Shown here piece by piece: positions 14,184-22,462 of a DNA stretch of 64,000 bases. The stretch is from positions 248,001 through 312,000 of the forward strand of contig OZ241856.1 of the NCBI GenBank assembly GCA_965202845.1. Reading direction: 5' to 3'. The notes beneath the pieces are model-generated. The model made no database searches and was not told the origin of the DNA. It saw only the letters and a list, made by a program, of their open reading frames with translations. Within the stretch, counting starts at the first letter, position 1. Every line of letters starts with the position of its first letter. The DNA is from CBDATA01 sp965202845. GTDB lineage: Bacteria > Acidobacteriota > Vicinamibacteria > Marinacidobacterales > Marinacidobacteraceae. A program made the position numbers and the translations under genes.

Positions 14184-16961
14184 ATGCCTTCCCCGAACCG
14201 CCGTCGCGCCGCCATGGCGGACACGATTTCGGTTCCGTTCCGGCTCCGGGTTCTCGAAAACGGCCTCCGAGTGCTCTTCCACGAGGATCGGCGGCTGCCG
14301 CTGGCGCACGTGGCGCTTTGGTACCACGTCGGCTCGAAGAACGAACGGCCGTCGCGCACCGGGTTCGCTCACCTGTTCGAGCACCTGATGTTCGAGGGTT
14401 CGCGCCACAACAACGCGCACTTCATCCGGCTGATGGAGAAGAGCGGCGCCAGCCTCTCCTCCGGCGGGGTCAACGGCACCACCAGCCACGACCGCACCAA
14501 CTACTACGAGACGCTCCCCCGGGAGGCGCTCGGCGTCGCGCTCTGGGCCGAGTCGGACCGGATGGCGTATCTGCTGGACGTGCTGGACCGGAACCGGCTG
14601 GACACCCAGCGGGAGGTGGTGCGGAACGAGCGGTTCCAGCGGATGGACAACGTCCCCTACGGAACCGCCTGGGAAAAGATGTTCCACGCGCTCTACCCGG
14701 CCGGCCATCCGTACTCCTGGGACGTGATCGGGGACATGAAGCACCTGGAGGCGGCGAGCCTCGAGGAGGCGCACGACTTCTTCCGCGCGTTCTACGCGCC
14801 CAACAACGCGGTGCTGGTGATCGCCGGCGACTTCAGCGAACGGCGGGCGCTGGAGCTGGTGCGGAAGTACTTCGGCTCGATCCCACCCGGCCCGCTTCCC
14901 GGCCGTCCGGTCATCCCCGACGACCGGCTTCCCGAATCCCGGATCCTCCGGGTGGAGGAGGCGGTCCCCCACGCCCGGCTCTACTGCGGCTGGTCCACCG
15001 TGCCGTTCTTCCACGAGGATCAGCCGGCGCTGGAGATGCTCTCCGACCTGCTCTCCGACGGGATCAACTCGCGGCTCTACCGCCGGCTGGTGTACGAGGA
15101 TCGCATCGCCTCGAACGTCGGCGCCTTCCAGTATTCGCTGGAGTCGGGCGGCGTCGCCGGGGCGGTGGTGACCGCGCGCCCGGAGATTCCGCTGGCGCGG
15201 ATCCGCGAGACGATGGACGAGGAGATCGCCCGGTTCGCCAGGGAGGGCCCCACCGAAGAGGAGCTGGCGAAGGTGAAGGCGGCGCTCCAGGTCGGCTTCG
15301 TGGACGCGATGGAGCGGCTCGCCGGCAAGGCCGACCTGCTCGCCCGCTACCAGACCTTCCTGGGCGACGCCGGGAAGATCGGGGAGCACTGGATCCGGTA
15401 TCGGGACGTCTCCCGGGAGGACCTGCGGGACGCCTGCTCCCGCTATCTGCTGGAGCCCCGGGTGGAGCTTCTCTACGGCGATCCGGACGCCGTCGGCGAC
15501 GCGCCCGCCGGCCAGCCGAAACCGGACCCCGGATGGACGGCGCCCCCGTCCTCCCCGCCGCCGGAAGCGGAACTGCCCCCGGAGCCGGATCGAACCCGCG
15601 CTCCCCGGAAGGGCCCCAGGGGCGCCTTCGTCGCGCCGCTCCCCGAGGAGCTGCGGCTCTCGAACGACCTGCGGCTGCTGGTGGCGCCCCGGCGCGATCT
15701 CCCCAAGCTGGAGGGCGTCCTCACCATGCCCGGCGGGCGGGTGGACGAGGTCCGGGCCGAAGCCGGCCTGGCGTCGATGACCGCAAGCATGATGGAGCGC
15801 GGCACCGAAACCCGGTCGGCGAGCCAGTTCGAGTCGGACGCCGACCGGATCGGCGCGGCGATCGGATGCGGCGCGGGGAGCGAGACCATCCATCTCGGCT
15901 TCTCCTGTCTGACCGAGCATCTGCGCCCCACGCTGGAGCTCGCGGTGGACATGCTCCGCAACCCGGCGTTTCGCGCCGAGGAGATGGAGCGGCTGGTTCC
16001 CCTGCGGCTCGACGGCCTCCGCTCGGCGCGCGTCCGGCCGGATTCCATCCTGCGGCGCATCGTGCGCCGGACGGTCTTCTCCGACGACCATCCCTACGGC
16101 TGGCGCGCCGGCGGCGACGAGGCGACGCTCGAGGCGATGCGGCCCGAACATCTGCGCCGGTTCCACGAAGCCCGCTACCCGGCCTCCGATGCGGCGCTCG
16201 TCCTTTGCGGGGACATCGATCCCGAAACCGCCCGCCGGATGCTGGAGGAAGCCTTCGGGGACTGGAACCCCGCCGGTCGGGAGGGACGGTGCGCCGCGCC
16301 GCCGATTCCTGCCGCCGAAACCGGGGTCTTCCTGCATGGAACCGCGAACCCGGCGCCCCAGGCGATGGTCGCCTGGACCCGGCAGGGCCCGCCCCGGGAC
16401 GCGCCGGAGCGGCTCGCGTTGCGGCTCGCGCTCCACGTTCTGGGCGGGGGATTCGGAAGCCGGCTGAACCTGACTCTCCGCGAACGGATGGGGGCCACCT
16501 ACGGGGCGTTCGCCCGGCTCCGCCAGCGCCGCAGCGCCGGGTTGATCGAGGCGTCGGCGGCGATCCACCTGGAGAAGGCCGGCGCCGGCATCGGGGCGCT
16601 GTTGTCGGAGCTCGCCGACCTGGCCTCGGGGAAACGCCGCATCCTGGCGCGGGAGATGGAGGATGCGCAGCGCGCCTTCCTGCGAAGCCACGTGCACGAT
16701 TTCGAGACCTGCGGGAGCACCGCCGGGGCGATCACCGCGCAGCACGACCAGGGCCGCCCCCTCTCCATGCTCCGCGACTACCCGGATCGGGTAAGGGCGG
16801 TGACCCGGGAGGACGTGGTGGAGGCGGCGGCGCGCTACCTGGTTCCCGAAGAGGGGGCGCTGGTGGTGGTGGGTAACGCCGAGCCGCTGGAACCCGCCCT
16901 TGAAGGTTTGAAGGGGCTCGGACCGGTCGTCCGGTTGGACGCCGACGGCGCCCCGCTCTGA
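14184..16961 (+). CDS. M16-family zinc peptidase, fused double-domain form
   Basis: The product has 925 residues from ATG 14184 (an internal ATG at 14214 is also possible). The first half has the inverted zinc motif HLFEH (H-x-x-E-H) in FAHLFEHLMFEGS plus a downstream glutamate region, so this half should be active. The second half repeats the M16 fold without that motif (EAGLASMTASMMERGTETR), as in processing-peptidase alpha-type domains. The two halves are joined by a Pro-rich linker near residues 445-475. Such fused M16 proteins degrade short peptides in a closed chamber. No clear signal peptide is visible, so location is uncertain. Confidence 0.88.
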   Translation: MPSPNRRRAAMADTISVPFRLRVLENGLRVLFHEDRRLPLAHVALWYHVGSKNERPSRTGFAHLFEHLMFEGSRHNNAHFIRLMEKSGASLSSGGVNGTTSHDRTNYYETLPREALGVALWAESDRMAYLLDVLDRNRLDTQREVVRNERFQRMDNVPYGTAWEKMFHALYPAGHPYSWDVIGDMKHLEAASLEEAHDFFRAFYAPNNAVLVIAGDFSERRALELVRKYFGSIPPGPLPGRPVIPDDRLPESRILRVEEAVPHARLYCGWSTVPFFHEDQPALEMLSDLLSDGINSRLYRRLVYEDRIASNVGAFQYSLESGGVAGAVVTARPEIPLARIRETMDEEIARFAREGPTEEELAKVKAALQVGFVDAMERLAGKADLLARYQTFLGDAGKIGEHWIRYRDVSREDLRDACSRYLLEPRVELLYGDPDAVGDAPAGQPKPDPGWTAPPSSPPPEAELPPEPDRTRAPRKGPRGAFVAPLPEELRLSNDLRLLVAPRRDLPKLEGVLTMPGGRVDEVRAEAGLASMTASMMERGTETRSASQFESDADRIGAAIGCGAGSETIHLGFSCLTEHLRPTLELAVDMLRNPAFRAEEMERLVPLRLDGLRSARVRPDSILRRIVRRTVFSDDHPYGWRAGGDEATLEAMRPEHLRRFHEARYPASDAALVLCGDIDPETARRMLEEAFGDWNPAGREGRCAAPPIPAAETGVFLHGTANPAPQAMVAWTRQGPPRDAPERLALRLALHVLGGGFGSRLNLTLRERMGATYGAFARLRQRRSAGLIEASAAIHLEKAGAGIGALLSELADLASGKRRILAREMEDAQRAFLRSHVHDFETCGSTAGAITAQHDQGRPLSMLRDYPDRVRAVTREDVVEAAARYLVPEEGALVVVGNAEPLEPALEGLKGLGPVVRLDADGAPL

Positions 16962-17002
16962 CCGGACGGCCCGTCGAGCCGCCGCGTGCTACCCTGAACT
17001 TC

Positions 17003-18178
17003 GTGGGCGTTTCGACGATGGATCCAGCGATGCCGGAAACGGGCGCAGCGGACTCGCAATGTGAAGACCATGCTTCCCATTCGCAAGAGAGTCCGATCGC
17101 ATACGACATCACAACCTCGCCCAATGATTTCAATGTTCTCACGATATGCAGTTTCCTTGATTCCGGCGCCATCTGCATTCCCGGTTTTCAGAGGAATTTC
17201 GTTTGGGACATCGGCCGTGCGTCCCGACTGATTGAGTCCCTGATTCTGGGACTTCCCGTTCCCCAGATTTTCCTGTACGAACAGGACAGGGATCGCTTTG
17301 TCGTCATCGATGGCCAACAGCGTCTGCTTTCGATCTACTACTTCAGCAAGAACCGTTTTCCCCGAAAGGACAAGCTGGCGGAAATTCGTCGAATTCTGAA
17401 TGAGAATGGCGCAATACCGGGCGACGTTCTTGGCGACGATCGCCTTTTTCATGATTTTGCCCTGCAATTGCCTCGTCATTCGCCCCGGCGGACAGATGAT
17501 CTTGCCGGTCTGATCTATCCGACGCTCGGCGTCTTCAAATCCGATTTGGATCTGCGTCCGATCCGGAACATGGTGGTGAAGCAGAACGTTCCCGGAAATG
17601 GCGATGCAGCGATATTTGAAATCTTCGCCCGCCTCAATTCGGGCGGCGTCCATCTCAAGCCCCAGGAAATTCGAGCGAGCATGTATCATTCGAATTTTTA
17701 TACGATGCTGTCCAATATCAATGCGGGTGAAGGAAAGTGGAGACGTCTGCTCCAGATGGAGGAACCGGATCTGCATCTGAGGGACATCGAATTTCTGCTT
17801 CGCGGATTCGCGATGCTGGCGGATTACACGGAATACACACCTTCCATGACGCGGTTCCTGAATCGGTTTTCGAGAAAGTCGACGGGAAACAGTGACGCCA
17901 TGAATTCCTATCTCAAGGAACTCTTTGCGTCCTTTCTCGGCGCCTGCCAGTCGTTGCCCGAAGATGCATTCATCAGAAACAACCGTTTCAGCGTCGCGCT
18001 CTATGAGGCCATTTTCGCCGCATCGCTTCGAAACGCCTTTGCGGAACGAAGACTTGCAAACGGCTCGTTGGCTCCCGAAGAAATTCTGAATCTGGCCAAC
18101 GACGAGGAATTCAAAAAAGCATCCATGAACGGAACAATGCAGAAGTCCAATGTGGAGCTTCGGTTGTCCCGACTTTGA
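17003..18178 (+). CDS. DUF262 (ParB/GmrSD-N-like) protein with IS-altered C-terminus
   Basis: The frame opens at GTG 17003 or ATG 17018; neither has a convincing ribosome site. Residues 60-110 hold the DUF262 hallmarks PGFQRNFVWD and VVIDGQQRLLSI; the DGQQR motif is the conserved catalytic-like element shared with GmrS and ParB-like domains, which act as nucleases or nucleotidases. DUF262 proteins recur in restriction and phage-defence loci. The IS1634-like element enters the last codons, so the encoded tail is LSRL and stops at 18178. Without the element the frame runs to TAG 20149-20151, giving 398 residues ending RARNIVRVL. Only about nine residues are changed, so the protein may remain functional. 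Composition is clearly more AT-rich than the M16 gene before it. Confidence 0.8.
   Translation: MGVSTMDPAMPETGAADSQCEDHASHSQESPIAYDITTSPNDFNVLTICSFLDSGAICIPGFQRNFVWDIGRASRLIESLILGLPVPQIFLYEQDRDRFVVIDGQQRLLSIYYFSKNRFPRKDKLAEIRRILNENGAIPGDVLGDDRLFHDFALQLPRHSPRRTDDLAGLIYPTLGVFKSDLDLRPIRNMVVKQNVPGNGDAAIFEIFARLNSGGVHLKPQEIRASMYHSNFYTMLSNINAGEGKWRRLLQMEEPDLHLRDIEFLLRGFAMLADYTEYTPSMTRFLNRFSRKSTGNSDAMNSYLKELFASFLGACQSLPEDAFIRNNRFSVALYEAIFAASLRNAFAERRLANGSLAPEEILNLANDEEFKKASMNGTMQKSNVELRLSRL
18136..18171. repeat. left copy of long target-site duplication (IS1634-like)
   Basis: These 36 bases recur identically at 20088-20123 on the other side of the IS1634-like element. Allowing one mismatch, the repeat extends to 38 bases (18133-18170 and 20085-20122). 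It lies in the DUF262 coding sequence. IS1634-family elements are known for unusually long, variable target duplications. Confidence 0.85.
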
Positions 18179-18308
18179 CAGTTTGAGCCCGATTTCGGTC
18201 GGAGCGTCGGATCGGGAAGCTGTTGAAAACAAACATGTTCTGAAACAAGGGAGCTTTTCGCTACTCGCTCTGTTGTGCCTAGCGATTTTTCTGGTTTGAC
18301 TTCTGTGC

Positions 18309-18314
18309 TATACT
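18309..18314 (+). promoter_or_regulatory. extended -10 promoter, probably leaderless transposase mRNA
   Basis: TATACT at 18309-18314 is preceded by TG-C, an extended -10 element. A start site 7 bases downstream would be the ATG at 18321 itself, so the mRNA would be leaderless. No Shine-Dalgarno sequence lies in the 6 bases between. No good -35 hexamer is visible. Confidence 0.5.
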
Positions 18315-18320
18315 CCACCC

Positions 18321-19976
18321 ATGTTCGTTCGCGTCAAGTCCACTCCCAACAGCCCCCGGCGCTCCGTACAACTCGTCGAAGGCGTACGCAACGGAACCAA
18401 GGTCCGCCAACGCATCGTCCGACACATCGGCATCGCAAAGGACGACAAGGAGCTCGAACGCCTGAAGCGGCTCGGCGAGTTCATCAAGACCAAGCTCAAG
18501 ACCGAACGCCAGCCTCTCCTCTTCTCCTCCGAAAAGCTCGCCGAGCAGGTCATCCGCGTCGGGCGCGAGGGCGACGGCAAGGCGACCCTACCCGTCGATC
18601 TCAAGCAACTGAAGGAAGCCCAACGGATCACGACCGGCATCCATGAGGTCTACGGCGAGGTCTACCGGCATCTGGGTCTGAACGCGCTGTTGCCGCGCTC
18701 CCGCTATCGGGCGTACCACGACGCCCTGTTCCACACGGTGATGGCGCGGATCGCCAACCCCGACAGCAAGCGCGGCAGCGTGCGGAGTCTTGAAAACGAC
18801 TTCGGGGTGAGCCTGCCGCTTCACAAGGTCTACCGGATGATGGATCGGCTGGACGCGAGGACAATCGAACGGCTTCGCGCCCGGGTCGGCGACGCCACCC
18901 GCTCGGTGTTGCCCGATCCGGTCTCGGTGTTGTTCTTCGACTGCACCACGCTGGCCTTTGCGACAGAGGAGGAGGATGAACTCCGCCAGAAGGGGTACAG
19001 CAAGGACGGCAAGCACCGCTACTCGCAGGTGCTGCTAGCGCTGATGGTCACCCGCGAGGGGCTTCCGGTGAGCTACGAGGTGTTCCCCGGCGCCGCCTAC
19101 GAGGGGCACAGCCTGGTTCCTGTGTTCAAGGGCTTGCTGCGGCGTCATCCGGCGCAGCAGGCGGTCTGCGTGGCGGATCGGGGGATGCTCAGCGCCGCCA
19201 ACCTGGAGACGCTGGAGGCGATGGGCGGCGGCTATGTGGTGGGCGCCCGGCTGCGCCAGCTCCCCGGCGCGCTACGCAGGAAGATTTGGAATCTCGACTC
19301 CTACGTCCCGCTGAAACACTCCTCGGAGCGCCTGGTGAACGAATGGGATCACCAGGGGCGACGCTTGATCGTCACGTGGTCCGCCAAGCGAGCGCGCAAG
19401 GACGCCCGGGATCGCCGCCAGGCGATCCAGCGGGCGTTCGACAAGCTGTCGCAAAGCGACAACCCCAAAGCGCTGTTGTCCCAGCATGGCGCCAAGCGCT
19501 TCATCGCCGTTGAGGGGGATGCGCGGCTCGTCGTGGATCAGAAGAAGATCGACGAGGCGGCGCGCTGGGACGGACTGGCCGGCGTCATCACCAACCTGCG
19601 CGATGCGCAGGCCGCCGAGGTGCTGTCGCACTACCGGGGACTCTGGCGGGTCGAGGAGAGCTTCCGCATCACCAAGCACGATCTGCGCGTCCGGCCGATC
19701 TGGCACTGGACCGAACAACGGATCCGCGCCCACATCGCGATCGCCTTCATGGCGTTCGCCTGCGTGCGCCATCTGGCCTATCGGGTCGCGCTCCAGAAGG
19801 AGCGGATGTCTCCCGAAGTCATCCGCAATGCGCTGGCGCACCGCAAGTGTTCGGTGTTGCTCTGCGAGAAAACCGGAGAGCGATACGCCATCCCCGCGAA
19901 GCCGTCCCTGGAGGCCGAGAGCATCTACGCCGCGATGAGACTCCCCCTGCCGACCACGCCGTACCAGCTCGCCTGA
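18321..19976 (+). CDS. IS1634-family transposase
   Basis: The transposase has 551 residues, the usual length for IS1634-type enzymes. Candidate DDE residues are Asp in LFFDCTTLAF, Asp in CVADRGML and Glu in YRGLWRVEESFRITK; the last block is the IS4-superfamily Y-R-E-K signature. The N-terminus (FVRVKSTPNSPRRSVQLVEG) is the typical short leader of this family. The frame is intact, so the element may be active. It is inserted between DUF262 and HEPN genes. Confidence 0.92.
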   Translation: MFVRVKSTPNSPRRSVQLVEGVRNGTKVRQRIVRHIGIAKDDKELERLKRLGEFIKTKLKTERQPLLFSSEKLAEQVIRVGREGDGKATLPVDLKQLKEAQRITTGIHEVYGEVYRHLGLNALLPRSRYRAYHDALFHTVMARIANPDSKRGSVRSLENDFGVSLPLHKVYRMMDRLDARTIERLRARVGDATRSVLPDPVSVLFFDCTTLAFATEEEDELRQKGYSKDGKHRYSQVLLALMVTREGLPVSYEVFPGAAYEGHSLVPVFKGLLRRHPAQQAVCVADRGMLSAANLETLEAMGGGYVVGARLRQLPGALRRKIWNLDSYVPLKHSSERLVNEWDHQGRRLIVTWSAKRARKDARDRRQAIQRAFDKLSQSDNPKALLSQHGAKRFIAVEGDARLVVDQKKIDEAARWDGLAGVITNLRDAQAAEVLSHYRGLWRVEESFRITKHDLRVRPIWHWTEQRIRAHIAIAFMAFACVRHLAYRVALQKERMSPEVIRNALAHRKCSVLLCEKTGERYAIPAKPSLEAESIYAAMRLPLPTTPYQLA

Positions 19977-20087
19977 GGGCTCGAACCCCGCCGCCGCAGC
20001 CTTCAGAGGGCTACGTTTGTAGTGCCTAGCCAGAAATGTCGGCTATTGACTGTCAAGGACTTATCGATCAAAACTGTCGAAGTCAAG

Positions 20088-20123
20088 AATGCAGAAGTCC
20101 AATGTGGAGCTTCGGTTGTCCCG
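20088..20123. repeat. right copy of long target-site duplication (IS1634-like)
   Basis: This is identical over 36 bases to 18136-18171. From here the DUF262 frame would continue through 20124 to the TAG at 20149-20151. Confidence 0.85.
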
Positions 20124-20586
20124 GGCCCGGAATATAGTGCGCGTCCTGTAGACGTATCCGTGACGTCGGCAGCCGCACTCGTGAAAATGCACGGGGACTT
20201 TGCCCTTTTGCTTACCCGGCTCGAAACGAGCGGAGAGGCGTCGCTTCGCCATGCGATGGGAAATTATTTTCCCAAGGTGCTTTTGCTGACGGCTGCGAGT
20301 CGTTTCGAGAGCGAATTTACGAAAACGCTTCTTCAGGAAATGGAGAAGGTCACAACCCCCGGTCATCCCTTCATGTACTTCATGCGAAATACCGGAATCG
20401 AAAGGAGGTTCCACTCGTGGTTCGACTGGAACGCGCGCAATGCGAATCAGTTCTTCGCCCTGTTCGGAAGCGAGTTTCAGGCGTGCGCCAGAAGCCGCGT
20501 TGCGGAAAATCCCCGAGTAGCGGAAGGCGTCAGGGCATTCATCGAAATTGGAAGGGAGCGGAACCGACTCGTTCATCAGGATTTTG

Positions 20587-22054
20587 GGCTCTTTCAAATA
20601 CCGAGTGGGTACGCGACATGAGGGTTGAGCTTGGAGAAGTCCAGTTTTCCGGCGATGAGGAAGAACACGGTGCGGATGGTCTGGAAGGTTCCGTAGCCTC
20701 TGGCTTTCCGCTTGGCCGCCTGAAACAGGCCGTTGAGCGCCTCGATGAAGCCGTTGGTCTGGCGGGTTCGGGCCCACGCGACGATGCCCTCGAGATGTTT
20801 GCGGATCATCCGCGCGACGGCTTTCATGGGTTCGACCTTGGAGCGGTTCACGTTGGCGCACCACTGCCGGAGCATGGCTCTGACGACGTTGACCTGCTTG
20901 CGGTTGAGGATGTTCCGGAGTTGCTCGCGGTACATCCAGGCTCGGGCGGTGCGCTTTCCGGGGGCCTGCGCGATGAGAGCGTTGAGTTGGGCGCGCTGTT
21001 CGGGGCCGAGTCGTTCGGGATTTTTGAGGAGCGCCCAGCGCATGCCCTTGAGTTGGGGGTTGGCGCGCTGCTCGATGCGCCGGGTCTGGTCGAGGGCCTT
21101 GGATGCGTGAGCGATGACGTGGAATTTGTCGAAGGTGATCTGGGCGTTGGGGAGATGCTCTGCGACGCCCTTCATGTAGGCGGGGGACATGTCGATGGAG
21201 GCGACTTCGACGGCTTCGGGGTCTCCGCCGTGGGCTTCGAGGCTTCGGGCGAATCGGTCGACGGAGTCGGCGGCGCGGCCTTCTCCGACGAAGATGACCC
21301 GGCGTTTTCGGGCGTCTGCGACGACGGTGACGTAGTTGTGGCCGCGCGCGCGGGAGGTTTCGTCGATGGCGACGGCGCGGACGTCGGCTTGGTCGTCGGT
21401 TTCGGTGGCGAGTTCCACATAGCGGTTGGAGATGGCCTGGGTTTGGTGCTGGGAGAGTCCGGCGAGCCGTGCGACGGCGGCGAAGGTCATGTCCTGGCAC
21501 ATGGCGAGAATCAAGGCTTCGAAGAGGAGGGAGAACCCGGAGAGCTTGCCGGCCCAGGGCGGCGAGACCAGCGCGACCTTGCCGTTGGGGAGGCGCACCC
21601 GGGGGACGCGCGCCACCAGTTCGCACTCGAATTGGAAGAAGTTGAGGTGGCGGAAGCGCTTGGTCTTGGTGTCGTGGACCGGATGGAGGCCGTCGTGGTT
21701 CTGGTGGGCGAAGCGGGCGCCCCTGCGGAAATCGACGCGGATGCTCAGCTTTCCTTGGTCCTTGTCGAATTCCACGTTCTCGACGAACCAGGGGTCCGGG
21801 ATGCCGAGGGCTTGGGCGAAAAGCTCGTGTAGCACTGGATGCGCTCCTTTTTTTCAGGGTCGAAAGCGGGAAAAGTGTTCCATTGGTGTGTGGCGACGCT
21901 GGCTGGGGACGGTTGCGGCTTCCCGCTTTCGACCCTTTTTCGAGCGTGCCCGCCGGATTCCGTGAGTCAAGGGTTCGCTACGCCGTGCAAGCCCGCCCTT
22001 GACACCCGGAATCCCGGCGGTCTCCATTCTACCCACTCAAATCTCAATTGAGGC
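20587..22054 (-). mobile_element. ISL3-family-like element, copy 1 (1468 bp)
   Basis: The element runs from GGCTCTTTC to TTGAGGC and is flanked by the 8-base target duplication GGATTTTG (20579-20586 and 22055-22062). Imperfect ends share CTC and the inner GAGTGGGTA block. It carries a single transposase and about 220 bases of structured DNA upstream of it. It lies in the HEPN gene in the opposite orientation. ISL3 elements typically make 8-base duplications, as seen here. Confidence 0.93.
20594..21835 (-). CDS. ISL3-family transposase (copy 1)
   Basis: The 413-residue transposase starts at GTG 21835, preceded by AAGGAG. Its DDE residues are visible as Asp in AIDETSRARG, Asp in SIDMSPAYMKG and Glu in NGFIEALNGLF, the ISL3 arrangement. 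The N-terminal third has the zinc-finger-free variant of the DNA-binding region and an HTH-like block (VARLAGLSQHQTQAISNRY). The protein is identical to that of copy 3 and, as far as visible, copy 4. The frame is intact. Confidence 0.93.
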   Translation of the reverse strand: MLHELFAQALGIPDPWFVENVEFDKDQGKLSIRVDFRRGARFAHQNHDGLHPVHDTKTKRFRHLNFFQFECELVARVPRVRLPNGKVALVSPPWAGKLSGFSLLFEALILAMCQDMTFAAVARLAGLSQHQTQAISNRYVELATETDDQADVRAVAIDETSRARGHNYVTVVADARKRRVIFVGEGRAADSVDRFARSLEAHGGDPEAVEVASIDMSPAYMKGVAEHLPNAQITFDKFHVIAHASKALDQTRRIEQRANPQLKGMRWALLKNPERLGPEQRAQLNALIAQAPGKRTARAWMYREQLRNILNRKQVNVVRAMLRQWCANVNRSKVEPMKAVARMIRKHLEGIVAWARTRQTNGFIEALNGLFQAAKRKARGYGTFQTIRTVFFLIAGKLDFSKLNPHVAYPLGI

Positions 22055-22232
22055 GGATTTTGCGACGCATTCGATGGCAAAGACGATGGATGATGTCCTT
22101 GATCTGGTTCGGAAGGCGACGGTCTTCGTGGAGTGGTTTCCCGTTTTGCTGCGCGACTACATGGACATGCAGGCGCCCACAGCGGAATGACCGGCGGGGG
22201 ACGTCAATGGAAACTGAAAACGTTCCACTTCA

Positions 22233-22462
22233 GGCGTCCCGAAAGCCGCCTCGGCAGGAACCCTCCGCGTGCCCTACGGGGGCGACTACGTGGTCTCCAT
22301 CGACGGCGCTCCGGTCGAAAGCGAGCGGACCTGATGCTGCTTCTGGAGACCCGGTATCGGGTGGGCGACGAGGCGCGGATTGGCTACTGGCGGGACAACC
22401 AGGTGCGGAGCGTCTCGATCCGGCTCATGGACCGGGACGAGATCCGGCGTCGCCGTCGCTAG
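22233..22462 (+). pseudogene. remnant of an HtrA/DegP-type protease PDZ domain
   Basis: Translation of 22233-22330 gives GVPKAASAGTLRVPYGGDY then VVSIDGAPVESER, and after a one-base shift near 22331 continues as LMLLLETRYRVGDEARIGYW and ends RDEIRRRRR at 22462. This is the C-terminal PDZ pattern of trypsin-like periplasmic proteases, where GGD-x-IDG and LLETRYRVGD are characteristic. The protease domain is absent and a frameshift splits the remnant, so it is dead. Its end overlaps the symporter gene tail on the other strand. The truncation lies right next to the DUF262-HEPN island, so the island's arrival may have destroyed the gene. Confidence 0.65.

Larger units (their letters stand above)
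18171..20084 (+). mobile_element. IS1634-family-like insertion sequence (about 1.9 kb)
   Basis: Terminal inverted repeats GACTTTGACAGTTT (18171-18184) and AAACTGTCGAAGTC (20071-20084) match at 13 of 14 positions. The exact ends are ambiguous by 1-3 bases because of the flanking 36-base duplication. The element carries one transposase gene and sits at the very end of the DUF262 gene, separating it from the HEPN gene. Removing it with one repeat copy restores the DUF262 reading frame. One complete copy is seen in this window. Confidence 0.88.
20160..22190 (+). pseudogene. HEPN-domain protein split by an ISL3-like element
   Basis: The two parts are 20160-20586 and 22063-22190; joining them with one 8-base target copy gives an uninterrupted 184-residue frame. 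The start is GTG 20160 or ATG 20187. The protein is helical and carries the HEPN ribonuclease motif R-x4-H in RERNRLVHQDF, just before the insertion point (residue 142). The C-terminal helix follows after the IS. HEPN proteins with this motif cleave RNA in toxin, CRISPR and abortive-infection systems. The gene lies directly after DUF262, an association I would expect for a two-gene defence module. As it stands, the product ends in IS-derived residues. Confidence 0.75.

Noticed and set aside
12044..14359. 771-codon minus-strand frame ending in the YpdA-like protein
   Set aside because: The upstream part is antisense or out of frame to the cyclophilin gene. The real start is GTG 13036.
13959..16745. 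Long open frame on the minus strand opposite the M16 peptidase gene (928 codons)
   Set aside because: It lies antisense to a well supported peptidase and has an Arg/Gly/Pro/Val-rich composition typical of shadow frames in high-GC DNA; no domain is visible.
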